NCBI GenBank assembly: GCA_018692355.1 | Contig: JABHKE010000021.1 | Coordinates: 1-42,844 of the forward strand | Reading direction: 5' to 3' | From: Fidelibacterota bacterium | Lineage (GTDB): Bacteria > Fidelibacterota > Marinisomatia > Marinisomatales > UBA1611 | Length of the DNA: 42,844 bases | In this document: positions 1-8,756 of the stretch, piece after piece | Layout of the letters: each line of letters begins with the position of its first letter | How positions within the stretch are numbered: the first letter of the stretch is position 1 | Notes under the pieces: generated by a model | Seen by the model: the letters and a program-made list of their open reading frames with translations, nothing else | The model's database searches: none | Told to the model about the DNA's origin: nothing | Translations under genes and position numbers: made by a program

Positions 1-109
1 ATTTGTGAATGCCAATCACTTCCGCAATTTTCAATTGTGTAAGTCCTATTTTAAGCATGGAATATATTATGTATCTTTGTTCCAGCGTGAGCTGGCTGTA
101 GTGTTTCAT
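1..109 (-). CDS. IS30-family transposase, N-terminal part (runs off the left edge)
   Basis: The reverse strand encodes about 36 residues beginning MKHYSQLTLEQRYIIYSMLK and continuing through a KIGLTQLKIAEVIGIHK-like stretch. This is the typical N-terminal helix-turn-helix of IS30-family transposases (consensus LTxxERxxIxxLxxxGxSxxxIAxxLGxxxSTISRE). The ATG lies at 109-107 and a strong GAGGAG ribosome binding site lies about 6 bases upstream (120-115), so this is the natural start of the gene. IS30 transposases are DDE recombinases of about 310-380 aa; the catalytic part lies outside the window, so intactness cannot be judged. Confidence 0.85.
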   Translation of the reverse strand, partial: MKHYSQLTLEQRYIIYSMLKIGLTQLKIAEVIGIHK

Positions 110-210
110 TTGTGCTCCTCATTTTTGACGGTGGGAAAAGTACGAAGCCTACAGCGGCTCCGCATCTTCCAAAACTCGTCATCAAGTTGCACTTAAGAGT
201 TGAATTCAAG
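1..210. mobile_element. End of an IS30-family insertion sequence
   Basis: About 75 non-coding bases separate the transposase start (109) from a segment at about 186-209 that begins GTTGCACTT and ends GTTGAATTCAA. It resembles the terminal inverted repeats of many IS30 elements (GTTGCACTT...TTGAAT type). The adjoining glycosyltransferase stop codon is at 213-215, so the element appears to have landed immediately downstream of that gene. The exact boundary is uncertain because the other end is not visible. Confidence 0.6.
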
Positions 211-212
211 CT

Positions 213-932
213 TTATTTAAATAAACCGTATCTAAAAATACAGTATAAAGCCCTAAAACCATCTTTCCAGTTTATTTTTTTGCCTTCTGCATAAGTTCTT
301 CCATAATATGAAATACCAACTTCATATATTTTGATTTTATTTATTCTAGCTATTTTTGCTGTAACCTCGGGCTCAAAACCGAAACGCATCTCTTTTAATT
401 TGATACCTTGAATTAAATCTATTCTAAACATTTTATAACATGTTTCCATATCTGTTAAATTGAGATTATTAAACATGTTTGATAAGAAAGTTAAAAATTG
501 ATTTCCAATTGAATGCCAAAAGAATAAAACTCTATGAGGATTACCTCCTATAAATCTTGACCCATATACAACATCAGCTTCCGCCATAAAGGCAACTTTA
601 ATAAGCAAATTAAATTCATTGGGGTCATATTCTAAATCAGCATCTTGTACAATTAAGTAATCACCCGTGGCTTCTTTAATACCGATATGTAAAGCAGCTC
701 CTTTACCTTTATTCTTATTGTGTTTATAATATGAAATCTCTTTATCTAGATTTTTACTTATAAACTCCGTTATTAACTTATCTGATTTATCTGTTGAAAA
801 ATCATTTACAACAATAATTTCTTTCGAAATATTATTAATTAACTCAAGATTAGTTAATACGTTCAGAATATTAAGAATTGTATTCTCTTCATTATAAACA
901 GGTACAATTATGGATAGTTTTGAAAAATTCAA
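213..932 (-). CDS. Family 2 glycosyltransferase (DPM1/polyprenyl-phosphate sugar synthase-like)
   Basis: 239 aa with a complete GT-A fold. The nucleotide-binding start is SIIVPVYNEENTI (about residues 8-20), followed by IVVNDFSTD, NKGKGAALHIGIKEATGDY and the metal-binding QDADLEYDP (DxD-like). A YGSRF loop and DMETCYKMFR complete the signature of dolichyl/undecaprenyl-phosphate sugar transferases. No membrane helices are seen, so it is probably a cytosolic or peripheral enzyme charging a lipid carrier. The only sensible start is TTG at 932, since an in-frame stop lies just upstream at 944-942. There is no clear ribosome binding site and only 13 bases separate it from the upstream gene, suggesting translational coupling. 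Sugar specificity cannot be read from the sequence. The IS30 end abuts its stop codon but the protein looks full length. Confidence 0.85.
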   Translation of the reverse strand: MNFSKLSIIVPVYNEENTILNILNVLTNLELINNISKEIIVVNDFSTDKSDKLITEFISKNLDKEISYYKHNKNKGKGAALHIGIKEATGDYLIVQDADLEYDPNEFNLLIKVAFMAEADVVYGSRFIGGNPHRVLFFWHSIGNQFLTFLSNMFNNLNLTDMETCYKMFRIDLIQGIKLKEMRFGFEPEVTAKIARINKIKIYEVGISYYGRTYAEGKKINWKDGFRALYCIFRYGLFK

Positions 933-945
933 TTTGATTAATTAT

Positions 946-2289
946 CTATGATAAATACTTTTTAAAAAAACTGTTAATAGGTTCAACTGTAGCCACATAA
1001 TAAAGCATTAAAGGAAAAAAGTTAAATAAACCTCTTTTATAGCCTGCTCTAATATAATTCCCTACTAATTTTCCCTCGTTAAAATTATCTATTTGGTAAA
1101 AGATAATTAAATATAAAACCCAAGCACCAATAATGGTTAGTAATAATTCTTTTTGACTATATATTTTAGTTTTAACATTAATTAAAACTCCGATAAAAAA
1201 AATAATTACAGTATATCCATAATATTGGGTACTTAGTGTAATTTTATAAACTTTAGATAAAATCATTGAGATTTTGTTATAGTCCCAAAACAAAGCGTAC
1301 TGAAATGGCTGTTTCTTATCTGAAAGAGATAAGGCATATTCAACATAAAGCTCCCAACTTAAAAATGGAATTATAATTAGTATTGAATAGATTATTGCTG
1401 GCTTAAAATTTTTGTTTTTAATAAAATCAAAGAGGATAAAAATAAAACCTGCAGCAGCAAAAATAATTCCTTCTGTTCTTAACCAAATCCCCATTGATAT
1501 CAGAAATGAGGCAAGATAGAATTTCGAAATTTCTTGGTTATTCAGCCATTCAAAGAGCAATATGATACCCGCCATTGTAAATAGCACCTGTGGTACGTTT
1601 GTTAAAGTTAAGGCTGCCATAGCTGCATATTCTGGAACAATAGCCAAGAAAAATGTAAATAATGCCGCTCCAAATGCTCCAGAATGTTTTCTAGTAAAAG
1701 CAAAAAATGAAATTAAAGTGCATCCATAAAATAACATGGTAATTACTTTAGGAGAGTATTCAAACATATAGGCTATAGAAAATGTAATTGGCATCATAGG
1801 TGGGTATAAAAATCTTCTACCTGCTAAATCATGTTCTGTTTCAAATATTGAATTATTAAAAACCCCTTCTGATGCTATTACCTTAGCTAAAAAATCGTAC
1901 CCTGCAATTGAATCGTATGATGTTGTTGGCCAAAACACTGCCTTTTGGAACAACCAATAAAAAACATATGCCATTACAGTAAAAAAGAATATTGCTCCAA
2001 AATTTAATGATGGAACATTAAGGCCTTCTTTTGAAATGTGTGGCATTCCTTGTTTTTTAATAGCTATACCAAAAAAAAGGATTGTTAAAGCAATTGTTGT
2101 TATAAGAAAAGACAATGGTTGAAGCGACACATTAAGTACAGTATCATTAAAAAATAAAACAGCAGACATTACTGCCACTCCTACTGGAAAAGATAAACCA
2201 ACTAAAAGTAATAAATCTAAACTTTTATCAATTAGGTAGATAAAAGACAAACCAACTAAAAAAAACAATATGATGGTTAAAAAACTCAT
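946..2289 (-). CDS. Polytopic membrane protein, GT-C (GT39/PMT-like) glycosyltransferase candidate
   Basis: 447 aa with roughly ten to twelve hydrophobic segments. After the first helices comes a luminal-type loop containing SYDSIAGYDFLAKVIASEG and a later RRFLYPPMMP. An acidic residue after the first long helices followed by a YPP-type motif is common in GT-C transferases that use lipid-phosphate sugars. It lies between a DPM1-like GT2 and a small anchored protein. Its ATG (2289-2287) overlaps the upstream stop codon as ATGA, so the three genes form one transcription unit. The role is inferred: it could transfer the sugar loaded by the GT2 onto a glycan or protein. It could alternatively be a flippase or polymerase-type protein. 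Confidence 0.6.
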   Translation of the reverse strand: MSFLTIILFFLVGLSFIYLIDKSLDLLLLVGLSFPVGVAVMSAVLFFNDTVLNVSLQPLSFLITTIALTILFFGIAIKKQGMPHISKEGLNVPSLNFGAIFFFTVMAYVFYWLFQKAVFWPTTSYDSIAGYDFLAKVIASEGVFNNSIFETEHDLAGRRFLYPPMMPITFSIAYMFEYSPKVITMLFYGCTLISFFAFTRKHSGAFGAALFTFFLAIVPEYAAMAALTLTNVPQVLFTMAGIILLFEWLNNQEISKFYLASFLISMGIWLRTEGIIFAAAGFIFILFDFIKNKNFKPAIIYSILIIIPFLSWELYVEYALSLSDKKQPFQYALFWDYNKISMILSKVYKITLSTQYYGYTVIIFFIGVLINVKTKIYSQKELLLTIIGAWVLYLIIFYQIDNFNEGKLVGNYIRAGYKRGLFNFFPLMLYYVATVEPINSFFKKYLS

Positions 2290-2786
2290 TTCAATGGTAT
2301 TACTGCAAATTGTTGACGTTGCCTTGGTGGGTTTTCCAGTTTATGGTATCCCCAATGATTTACAATTGCAACATGAGTAGCTTTATCAACATATTTACTG
2401 TTTTCATTAATTTTTTCGTAAACCAGCTTTCTTGGATAAACAAAATAAGATGCCCAACTTTTATTTCTAATAGATGCCGATTTCATGCTTTTATTAAAAA
2501 ATATTCTGCCTTTTTTTGGAAAAATAATTGAGTCTGGTGGCATTAAAATAATAGCGTTTTCAGGTGTATTATCTGCAATATGTTTTAAAAACCTATAATC
2601 AAAACCTAATTTTGATTCATACTTTTGATTAAGATTCATCCGCTTCACTTTTTTATCTTGAAGCATTTTAATATTATTTTTTAATAAAGAACCAAAAAAC
2701 CATTTATAACCATCGTTTATCTCTTTTACTCCAAAAAATAGTATTGCAGCAATTGCGAGTGTTATGAAATTCTTTTCTAATGACAT
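2286..2786 (-). CDS. Small membrane-anchored protein of the glycosylation cluster
   Basis: 166 aa beginning MSLEKNFITLAIAAILFFGV, with one N-terminal membrane helix (about residues 5-20) and a soluble, basic, probably periplasmic domain. It contains HIADNTPENAIILMPPD and SYFVYPRKLVYE. Such segments resemble the soluble C-terminal domains found after the helices of GT-C-type glycosyltransferases, so this could be a split-off domain acting with the downstream polytopic protein. I chose ATG at 2786; a TTG five codons upstream (2801) is also possible and neither has a clear ribosome binding site. Family not recognised. It is the first gene of the minus-strand cluster and overlaps the next gene by four bases. 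Confidence 0.6.
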   Translation of the reverse strand: MSLEKNFITLAIAAILFFGVKEINDGYKWFFGSLLKNNIKMLQDKKVKRMNLNQKYESKLGFDYRFLKHIADNTPENAIILMPPDSIIFPKKGRIFFNKSMKSASIRNKSWASYFVYPRKLVYEKINENSKYVDKATHVAIVNHWGYHKLENPPRQRQQFAVIPLK

Positions 2787-3050
2787 GAGTATCCATAGCA
2801 AATATAATTTTTTTTTGTTTTGGTAACAATTATTTATATAAACTTATCAAAATTTAAAACGTTATGAATCATATTGTAAAATCAAGTTGGAAAGGGAAGT
2901 AAGTTTTTGAATCTGAAACACCTGGTAGAAAAATCACCTCAATTTTTTATTGGTAATGACCATATACAGTCTTCTTTAGAATTATAAGTAAAATGAATAT
3001 CCCCACCCTCACGGGGTTTTTTATTTATGGGATAATGGGTAGGTTTGACA

Positions 3051-4166
3051 ATGGTACAGAATAAACAACTGGGTCCTTCCGATTCATTTATTTTTAATCG
3101 TACGGGACACAGGTTACGTAATCGAACTGTGCTTGCTGCAATGACAAATAAACAAAGTCATTCTGATGGTACTCTTTCTGATGCAGAGATAAAGTGGCTC
3201 ACTCGCCGTGCCAAGGGTGGTTTTGGAATTATTACAACTGCAGCAGCACATGTTTCCAAAGATGGCCAAGGATGGGACGGAGAGCTCGGCCTTTTTGATG
3301 ATATGCACATTGATAAATTAACGACACTTACAGATTCAATTCATACTCATGGAAGTCTGAGTTTTGCACAATTATTTCATGGCGGAATGCATGCCCCTCA
3401 ATATTTGACAGAAAAAACACCCATATCAGCAAGCAAGATCCCTTGCGATGAATCGAAGAGCGGATTTACTCGCTCTGCATCTGGAAAGGATATAAAAAGA
3501 CTTATCAACAATTTTACTGCAGCGGCTGTTCGCTGTGTGCAGGCAGGGTTTGATGGAATTGAACTACACGGAGCCCATGGGTATCTGATATCACAGTTTT
3601 TGGGGACAAAGACGAATATGCGCAAAGATGAATGGGGCGGTGATTTAAAAAACAGGACCAGATTTTTAATCGAGATATATCGTTCTATAAAAGAAAATGT
3701 GCCAGATTCCTTTATTGTTGGTGTTCGAATCTCTCCCGAGATTAGTGATCTGGGAATAAATCTGGAGGATAGTATTAACCTTGCAGGTTTTCTCAGAGAT
3801 GAAGGCATAGATTATTTACACATTTCATGCTGGGATGCATTCGCGAAATCAAAAGAGTATCCAGATGACTCCAGAAGATTGACTGAGTGGTTTACCCAGA
3901 GTGTTGATGATTTGCCCCCTATAATTAGTACTGGAAGCGTTTGGTCCAAATCAGATGCCCAGGAATTAATGAATCAGGGTGCAGATCTCATTGGAGTAGC
4001 GAGAGTTGGCATTCCTTATCCTGGTTGGGCTAAAAAACTTTCTCAGGAAAACTATAATCCACCCCGAGCTCCTTTTACGGTGCAGCACCTGAGAGAAGCA
4101 GATTTAAGTGATGTTTTTATAAATTATATGCGAAAATGGGATGGATTTGTCAGCAATAATAATTAA
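3051..4166 (+). CDS. NADH:flavin oxidoreductase of the Old Yellow Enzyme family
   Basis: 371 aa FMN-dependent TIM-barrel oxidoreductase. Family hallmarks are NRTVLAAMTNKQ near the N-terminus (FMN binding), SFAQLFHGG, the conserved active-site region HGAHGYLISQFLGTKTNMRK (about residues 174-193) followed by DEWGGDLKNRTRF, VGVRISPE, and a C-terminal phosphate-binding region with STGSVW and GADLIGVAR. It lacks the C-terminal NAD and Fe-S extension of 2,4-dienoyl-CoA reductases, so it is the short OYE/YqjM-like form that reduces activated C=C bonds of enones or nitro compounds. ATG 3051 is preceded by GGTAGG at 3038-3043. The physiological substrate is not evident. A methyltransferase gene follows 33 bases downstream and may be co-transcribed. 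Confidence 0.9.
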   Translation: MVQNKQLGPSDSFIFNRTGHRLRNRTVLAAMTNKQSHSDGTLSDAEIKWLTRRAKGGFGIITTAAAHVSKDGQGWDGELGLFDDMHIDKLTTLTDSIHTHGSLSFAQLFHGGMHAPQYLTEKTPISASKIPCDESKSGFTRSASGKDIKRLINNFTAAAVRCVQAGFDGIELHGAHGYLISQFLGTKTNMRKDEWGGDLKNRTRFLIEIYRSIKENVPDSFIVGVRISPEISDLGINLEDSINLAGFLRDEGIDYLHISCWDAFAKSKEYPDDSRRLTEWFTQSVDDLPPIISTGSVWSKSDAQELMNQGADLIGVARVGIPYPGWAKKLSQENYNPPRAPFTVQHLREADLSDVFINYMRKWDGFVSNNN

Positions 4167-4199
4167 TAATATTGTAATCTATATAAAGGGTATTTAATT

Positions 4200-4838
4200 A
4201 TGGGTTGTTGTCAATGTCAGGGTATTGAAAATATGTTTGACAAAAAAGCTGCCAAGCGCGCGCTTAAGCGATACCTTAAAAAAGGTCCAAGCAAAACAAC
4301 GGGCATGCTGCTAAAAGCTATACATAAGACAGAAGTAAAGGGCCTTGAATTTTTGGATATTGGCGGTGGAATTGGAGCAATCCAGTATGACTTAATCAAA
4401 GCAGGGGCTTCATCTGGAACGAGCATTGAAGCATCACCAGCATATATTGATTTAGTTAAAGAAGAGATACACAAAAATAACCTAGCTGAATTAATTGATT
4501 TTAAACATGGTGATTTTACAGCAATCGCATCAGATGTCAACTCGGCTGACATAGTAACCCTGGACAAGGTTATTTGTTGTTATGATGATATGTCTGAATT
4601 AGTAAGGCTGTCTTCCAAGCTATCTCGAAAAATATACGCCATTATTTATCCTCGTGACGTTTGGTGGACAAAACTGGCTCTTCCATTTATTAATTTTTAT
4701 CCCATAATAAAGGGCAGCCCTTTTAGAGTCTTCATTCACCCTGCTAAAAAAGTGGAAGAAATAATTTTTAGGAATGGGTTAAAGCGTGATTATTATGCCA
4801 CAACTTTATTCTGGCAAGTAGCAATTTTTACTAAATAG
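4200..4838 (+). CDS. Class I SAM-dependent methyltransferase with N-terminal CCQC motif
   Basis: 212 aa. Motif I for SAM binding is clear: FLDIGGGIGAIQ at about residues 51-62. It is followed by an acidic motif (SIEASPAY) and HGDF (motif II-like). The N-terminus MGCCQCQGIENMFDKKAAKR carries a Cys cluster (C3, C4, C6). From memory this resembles the start of a group of uncharacterised bacterial methyltransferases (CCQCxGIE followed by RYRxxGPxKTT). A distant relation to Mg-protoporphyrin O-methyltransferase-like proteins is possible. The cysteines might bind a metal. An AGGG ribosome binding site lies about 9 bases before the ATG. The gene follows the OYE-family gene, suggesting a shared small-molecule pathway. 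Substrate unknown. Confidence 0.8.
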   Translation: MGCCQCQGIENMFDKKAAKRALKRYLKKGPSKTTGMLLKAIHKTEVKGLEFLDIGGGIGAIQYDLIKAGASSGTSIEASPAYIDLVKEEIHKNNLAELIDFKHGDFTAIASDVNSADIVTLDKVICCYDDMSELVRLSSKLSRKIYAIIYPRDVWWTKLALPFINFYPIIKGSPFRVFIHPAKKVEEIIFRNGLKRDYYATTLFWQVAIFTK

Positions 4839-5088
4839 AATCTCGTATTTTCTAGCCTTTTGATACCAAGGATTAAATGGGCATCTTTCATCTTTGAAAT
4901 TTATATGAACCAATATCAAAAAAAACAGAGTATTAAAAATTCTGATAAATCAGCCTCCCTTGGGGTACTAGGTTTTTTGTTTAGTAATGTTTTGGTAGAT
5001 TAAAATAAATTATATACAATTATAATGGAAAATATAAAAAATTGCTCTATCTAGATTATTGAACCTAGATTAATTTTTTAAAAAGACT

Positions 5089-6828
5089 ATGGACCGAAAA
5101 CTAACAACGATATTTGCTTCTGATGTGGTAGGCTTCAGCAAAATGATGGGTATGGATGAAGTGAATACATTAAAGATTTTAAAAGAGCGCCGAGAAGTCA
5201 TCGATGGTATTATTGATGAGCACGCCGGCATTATTTTTGGAAGCGCTGGCGACAGTGTAATTGCTGAGTTCTCCAGCCCCATCAAAGCTGCAGAAGCAGC
5301 GGTTGCAACCCAACTGAAGATGAAAACAATGAATGTGGATCAGGCGGAATCAGACCAAATGACATTTCGTGTGGGTATCAACATTGGTGATGTGATGGTA
5401 ACGGATGACAACCTATTTGGCGATGCAGTAAATATTGCTGCTCGATTGGAAGCTGCGGCTCGCCCTGCCGGAATCTGTGTGTCAAAAACTGTCTTTGATA
5501 TGATTAATAGAAAAATCTTAGTGTCTTTTGAAGATGCAGGCGAATTGGAATTGAAGAATATCGAAATTCCAATTAAAGCTTTTCATGTCACTGAGAATAA
5601 AGGGATAGCAAGATTCACTCAGGATTCTGAAAAAATTCATACGGAAGTAAAAAAAGCTGAACCGGGTTCAGTTGCAGTTATGTTTTTTAAAAACCTCAGC
5701 GCTGATGAAGAGCAGGAATATTTTTGTGAAGGGTTCTCCGAAGATCTTTTATCAATGCTCTCCCGTTATAACAAATTGGTTGTGATATCCAGCCATGCCA
5801 GTTTTTCGTATAAAGAAAAATCAAAAAGTTTCAAAGAAATCGGGAAAGAACTGGGCGTTCGATATGTCATTCATGGCAGTGTGAGAAAACTGGGACCGAA
5901 GATGCGCATTAATGCAAACTTGGTATCAACAGAGAATGAGAATTCTATCTGGTCCAATAATTTTGACCTGTCTGTGGATGAAGTTTTTGATGTCCAAGAT
6001 CAAATCGCAGAAGAAATTGTTTCAACAATAGTAGGTAGGGTGGAAGAAGATTTACTTAAGGCAACCAAAACAAAACGCCCAGATAATATGAATGCATATG
6101 ATTTAGTGTTGCAAGGATTGGAGTATGCAAAAAAAGGGAATTTATTTAGGGAACATACTGCAACGGCTGTTGAAATTTTTGAAAAAGCAATAGAAGCCGA
6201 TCCGTCTTATGGTCGGGCGCATGCTTGGCGTGCCTGCTCCCTAGGCAATCTGATGGATTGGGATGGGGAACAAAAACCGGAAGTGTTAGAGCGGTGTATG
6301 GAATCTGTAGATCGTGCGCTAGAATTGGACCCTAATGAACCGGAAATCCATCGAATCATGGGATTCATCAAATTTTATGGTGAACGAGACTTTGATCTTG
6401 GCAGATATCATTTTGGAAAAGCACGGGAGTTATGCCCAAGTGATGTATTTATTATATGTAAATATGCCCAAATGTTAAACTTTTGTGGTGAGTATGAGAA
6501 AGCGCTGATAGAATTAGAGCGTGCAAAAAGATTAGACCCATTTTCCAATGATTTGGTATTTGGACCATTAGCTTTGTGTCATTATTGGTTGGGGAACAAT
6601 GATGAAGCCATTGAAATTTTTAAAACAATAAAAATATTAAACTGGCATTTATTCTATTTGGCAGCAATCCATGCCAAAAAAGGTGACAAAGAATTGGCCA
6701 AAGAAAAATTAAAAGAAGCAAAAGCAGTAAGCGGAATGGATATTAACCAGTTTATTGATTCCCAGCCCTATACTAAGGAAGAACTGGCTAAATCTTTAAG
6801 GGATGTTTTAAAAACCATAGACGTATAA
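5089..6828 (+). CDS. Class III adenylate/guanylate cyclase with TolB-like and TPR regions
   Basis: 579 aa without membrane helices. Residues 1-170 form a class III nucleotide cyclase domain with metal-binding D12 (FASDVVGFS) and D55 (GSAGDSVIAEF), GINIGDV, and the transition-state N115 and R119 in GDAVNIAARLEA. The position usually held by the adenine-selecting Lys (KxxGD) is not Lys here (GSAGD), as in a set of TPR-containing cyclases. Residues 193-315 match the TolB-like/CyaE-type region (SVAVMFFKNLSADEEQEYFCEGFSEDLL). From about 335 to 560 there are TPR-like helical repeats. It is a single gene flanked by about 250-base gaps on both sides. It probably produces a cyclic nucleotide signal in the cytoplasm with TPR-mediated partner binding; nucleotide preference is uncertain. 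Confidence 0.85.
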   Translation: MDRKLTTIFASDVVGFSKMMGMDEVNTLKILKERREVIDGIIDEHAGIIFGSAGDSVIAEFSSPIKAAEAAVATQLKMKTMNVDQAESDQMTFRVGINIGDVMVTDDNLFGDAVNIAARLEAAARPAGICVSKTVFDMINRKILVSFEDAGELELKNIEIPIKAFHVTENKGIARFTQDSEKIHTEVKKAEPGSVAVMFFKNLSADEEQEYFCEGFSEDLLSMLSRYNKLVVISSHASFSYKEKSKSFKEIGKELGVRYVIHGSVRKLGPKMRINANLVSTENENSIWSNNFDLSVDEVFDVQDQIAEEIVSTIVGRVEEDLLKATKTKRPDNMNAYDLVLQGLEYAKKGNLFREHTATAVEIFEKAIEADPSYGRAHAWRACSLGNLMDWDGEQKPEVLERCMESVDRALELDPNEPEIHRIMGFIKFYGERDFDLGRYHFGKARELCPSDVFIICKYAQMLNFCGEYEKALIELERAKRLDPFSNDLVFGPLALCHYWLGNNDEAIEIFKTIKILNWHLFYLAAIHAKKGDKELAKEKLKEAKAVSGMDINQFIDSQPYTKEELAKSLRDVLKTIDV

Positions 6829-7085
6829 AAACCTGATATATCAGGAAAAAATAATTTATTCAGGAATTGCCGATAGGGCTTAACAGCTTTAGCTAAGTGG
6901 AATTGTAAGTTTTTTTAGTACCACAATTTCACTGAAATGATTTAATTATCATTAGAGATTGATACACTATAAATAAACAACCCCCAATTATTATGCAATA
7001 TATTACGCAGATGAGTAGAAATGGCGTAGACTATGCAAATATATTGATGGCTAAAATCCACTACGACTAAGAGCACAATTTACCT
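6829..7085. other. Intergenic region with a palindrome and an inverted repeat
   Basis: 257 bases with no gene. It holds a 14-base perfect palindrome CCTGATATATCAGG (6832-6845) just after the cyclase stop, and an 11-base inverted repeat (6896-6906 and 6923-6933, one mismatch, 16-base loop). No convincing sigma-70-like promoter is visible. The region should contain the promoter for the five-gene operon that starts at 7086. Confidence 0.35.
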
Positions 7086-8729
7086 ATGAAATTAAGATTA
7101 AAACATTTTTTGAAATTCACATCATTGTTGCTGTACCTTTTTCTCCTAAGCTGTGAAGATGTAGAGCTTGCATACCCTGGCAATACTCAGGATCTTAAAG
7201 CGAGTCCGCCTAAAGGCAGCATGATTTGGGAAGAGGGTATGGAAGAAGATGGTGTAGGTCGGCTACCAGAAAACCTGCAGGGTACCAATAAATCATTAGG
7301 CAGTATTGATGTTGTTGACACAAACCCTGATGATGAAATAAAGTTAGTTAAAATCCAATCTCAGAAAATAAATGGTAATGATAAAACTCTTTTTACTGTT
7401 ATGGAGGATTCTGATTCTCTTGGCACTTGGAAACTTGTTCTTTTACCAAGTGCAAATATTGATTATGAAACCATCCTTTCGCAAAATGGATCAGTTACAC
7501 GTTGCGAAATTGTAATGGAGATTACAGATGACAGTCCAACAGAGGAAAAAGGTATACTGAGCGCCAGTGTGGAGATAACAAATGTGAATGAATCCCCTAT
7601 CTGGGGCAACACATCTATTGGAACCACTGCGGATGAAGGCATATTATTTCAATCATCTGAAATTACTTGGAGTGATGTTGACCAGGGTGGCAGCCACACA
7701 CTTTCATCAGATGATTTACCCGGGTGGCTGACAATTGATGTGAATAAACTAACAGGAACTCCAAGCACGGCAGATGTAAACCCCAGTACATCTTTTACAC
7801 TTAAACTGCAGGATCAAGGCGGCCTGGAAATAACAAAATCCTTCACCATTAACGTGCGGGGCAATGAAGCCCCAAGTTTCACCGGGACATCTGATCAGAC
7901 CTGGGAAGAAGAAAAATCTTTATCATGGACCATTTACTGGAGCGATCCCAATAGCGTGGATTACAGCACTATGGAAGCATCGGTTTCTAATCTTGATTCT
8001 GAGCTGACTTTTATACCAAACTCGAGCGGGACTAATGGCACAGTATCAGGATACCTGCCAACATCTTATGTAAATCAAACACTAACTTTCAGTATAACCC
8101 TAGATGACAACAGGGCTGGCAACTCACTAACTGCTACGGAATCATTTACAATTACTGTTGACCCTAATGATGCACCTGTATTCACAAATACAGATAATGT
8201 CATTCAGTCAATTCACCATGGCTGTCAATATTCTTACGATGTGAATTGGAATGATCCAGATGGAGATGTTGTAACTTGTGTTATAGATGAAAGTATAGCA
8301 TGGCTTAACGTCAACAGTCTTGGACAATTATCAGGTACACCAACAGAGAGCGATATTGGTTCCAGCGAAACTGTATTATTGACTATTACAGATGACAGAC
8401 CCAATGTGAATCTGTCTGCTGATTACTCATTTACAATCAGCGTAGATGAAAATTTACCTCCTGTATTTGAGACTTTCCCTGAGGATACGATGACTGCGAC
8501 AGTAGGAAGTCAATTTATGTTCCAGTTTGGCATCAGTGATGCAAACAACGACGATTTCGTCTTCACCGTGCCGGATAAACCCAACTGGTTGGGGTATAAT
8601 TCTTCCGATTATATAATCTCTGGTACGCCTCAACCATCAGATACTACCGCGACGCACAACGTTACTGTCCAGGCGGCGGATTGCGGCGAAGTGACATCTT
8701 TCTCTTTTTCTATTGTGGTCACCAATTAA
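7086..8729 (+). CDS. Lipoprotein with cadherin-like and putative Ig (He_PIG-type) repeats
   Basis: 547 aa. The lipoprotein signal peptide has a lipobox LLSC with Cys23, so it is probably anchored in the outer membrane. The N-terminal third looks cadherin-like (ITDDSPTEEKGILSASVEITNVNESP). Then come about four Ig-like/cadherin-like modules near residues 170-258, 259-360, 361-455 and 455-547. Each ends with SFTI-type strands and uses SGTP...D turns (TGTPSTADVNP, SGTPTESDIG, SGTPQPSD) typical of putative-Ig He_PIG domains. Acidic DPDGD-type loops suggest calcium binding. It is the first gene of an operon; the GldL-like gene follows 27 bases downstream. Its position matches the lipoprotein gldK in gldKLMN operons, but it shows no GldK/FGE-like fold. 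Exact function unknown. Confidence 0.75.
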   Translation: MKLRLKHFLKFTSLLLYLFLLSCEDVELAYPGNTQDLKASPPKGSMIWEEGMEEDGVGRLPENLQGTNKSLGSIDVVDTNPDDEIKLVKIQSQKINGNDKTLFTVMEDSDSLGTWKLVLLPSANIDYETILSQNGSVTRCEIVMEITDDSPTEEKGILSASVEITNVNESPIWGNTSIGTTADEGILFQSSEITWSDVDQGGSHTLSSDDLPGWLTIDVNKLTGTPSTADVNPSTSFTLKLQDQGGLEITKSFTINVRGNEAPSFTGTSDQTWEEEKSLSWTIYWSDPNSVDYSTMEASVSNLDSELTFIPNSSGTNGTVSGYLPTSYVNQTLTFSITLDDNRAGNSLTATESFTITVDPNDAPVFTNTDNVIQSIHHGCQYSYDVNWNDPDGDVVTCVIDESIAWLNVNSLGQLSGTPTESDIGSSETVLLTITDDRPNVNLSADYSFTISVDENLPPVFETFPEDTMTATVGSQFMFQFGISDANNDDFVFTVPDKPNWLGYNSSDYIISGTPQPSDTTATHNVTVQAADCGEVTSFSFSIVVTN

Positions 8730-8756
8730 TAATTCAAAATAATAAAAGGAAATAAA

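Noticed and set aside
3001-3030. Rho-independent terminator (CCCC...GGGG then a T-run)
   Set aside because: The stem is only about 4 bp and it would lie just upstream of the gene it points at, with no plus-strand gene before it; not supported enough to list.
6832-6845. Palindrome as terminator of the cyclase gene
   Set aside because: It is AT-rich, has no loop and is followed by A residues on the plus strand, so it would not act as a rightward intrinsic terminator; noted only as part of the intergenic region.
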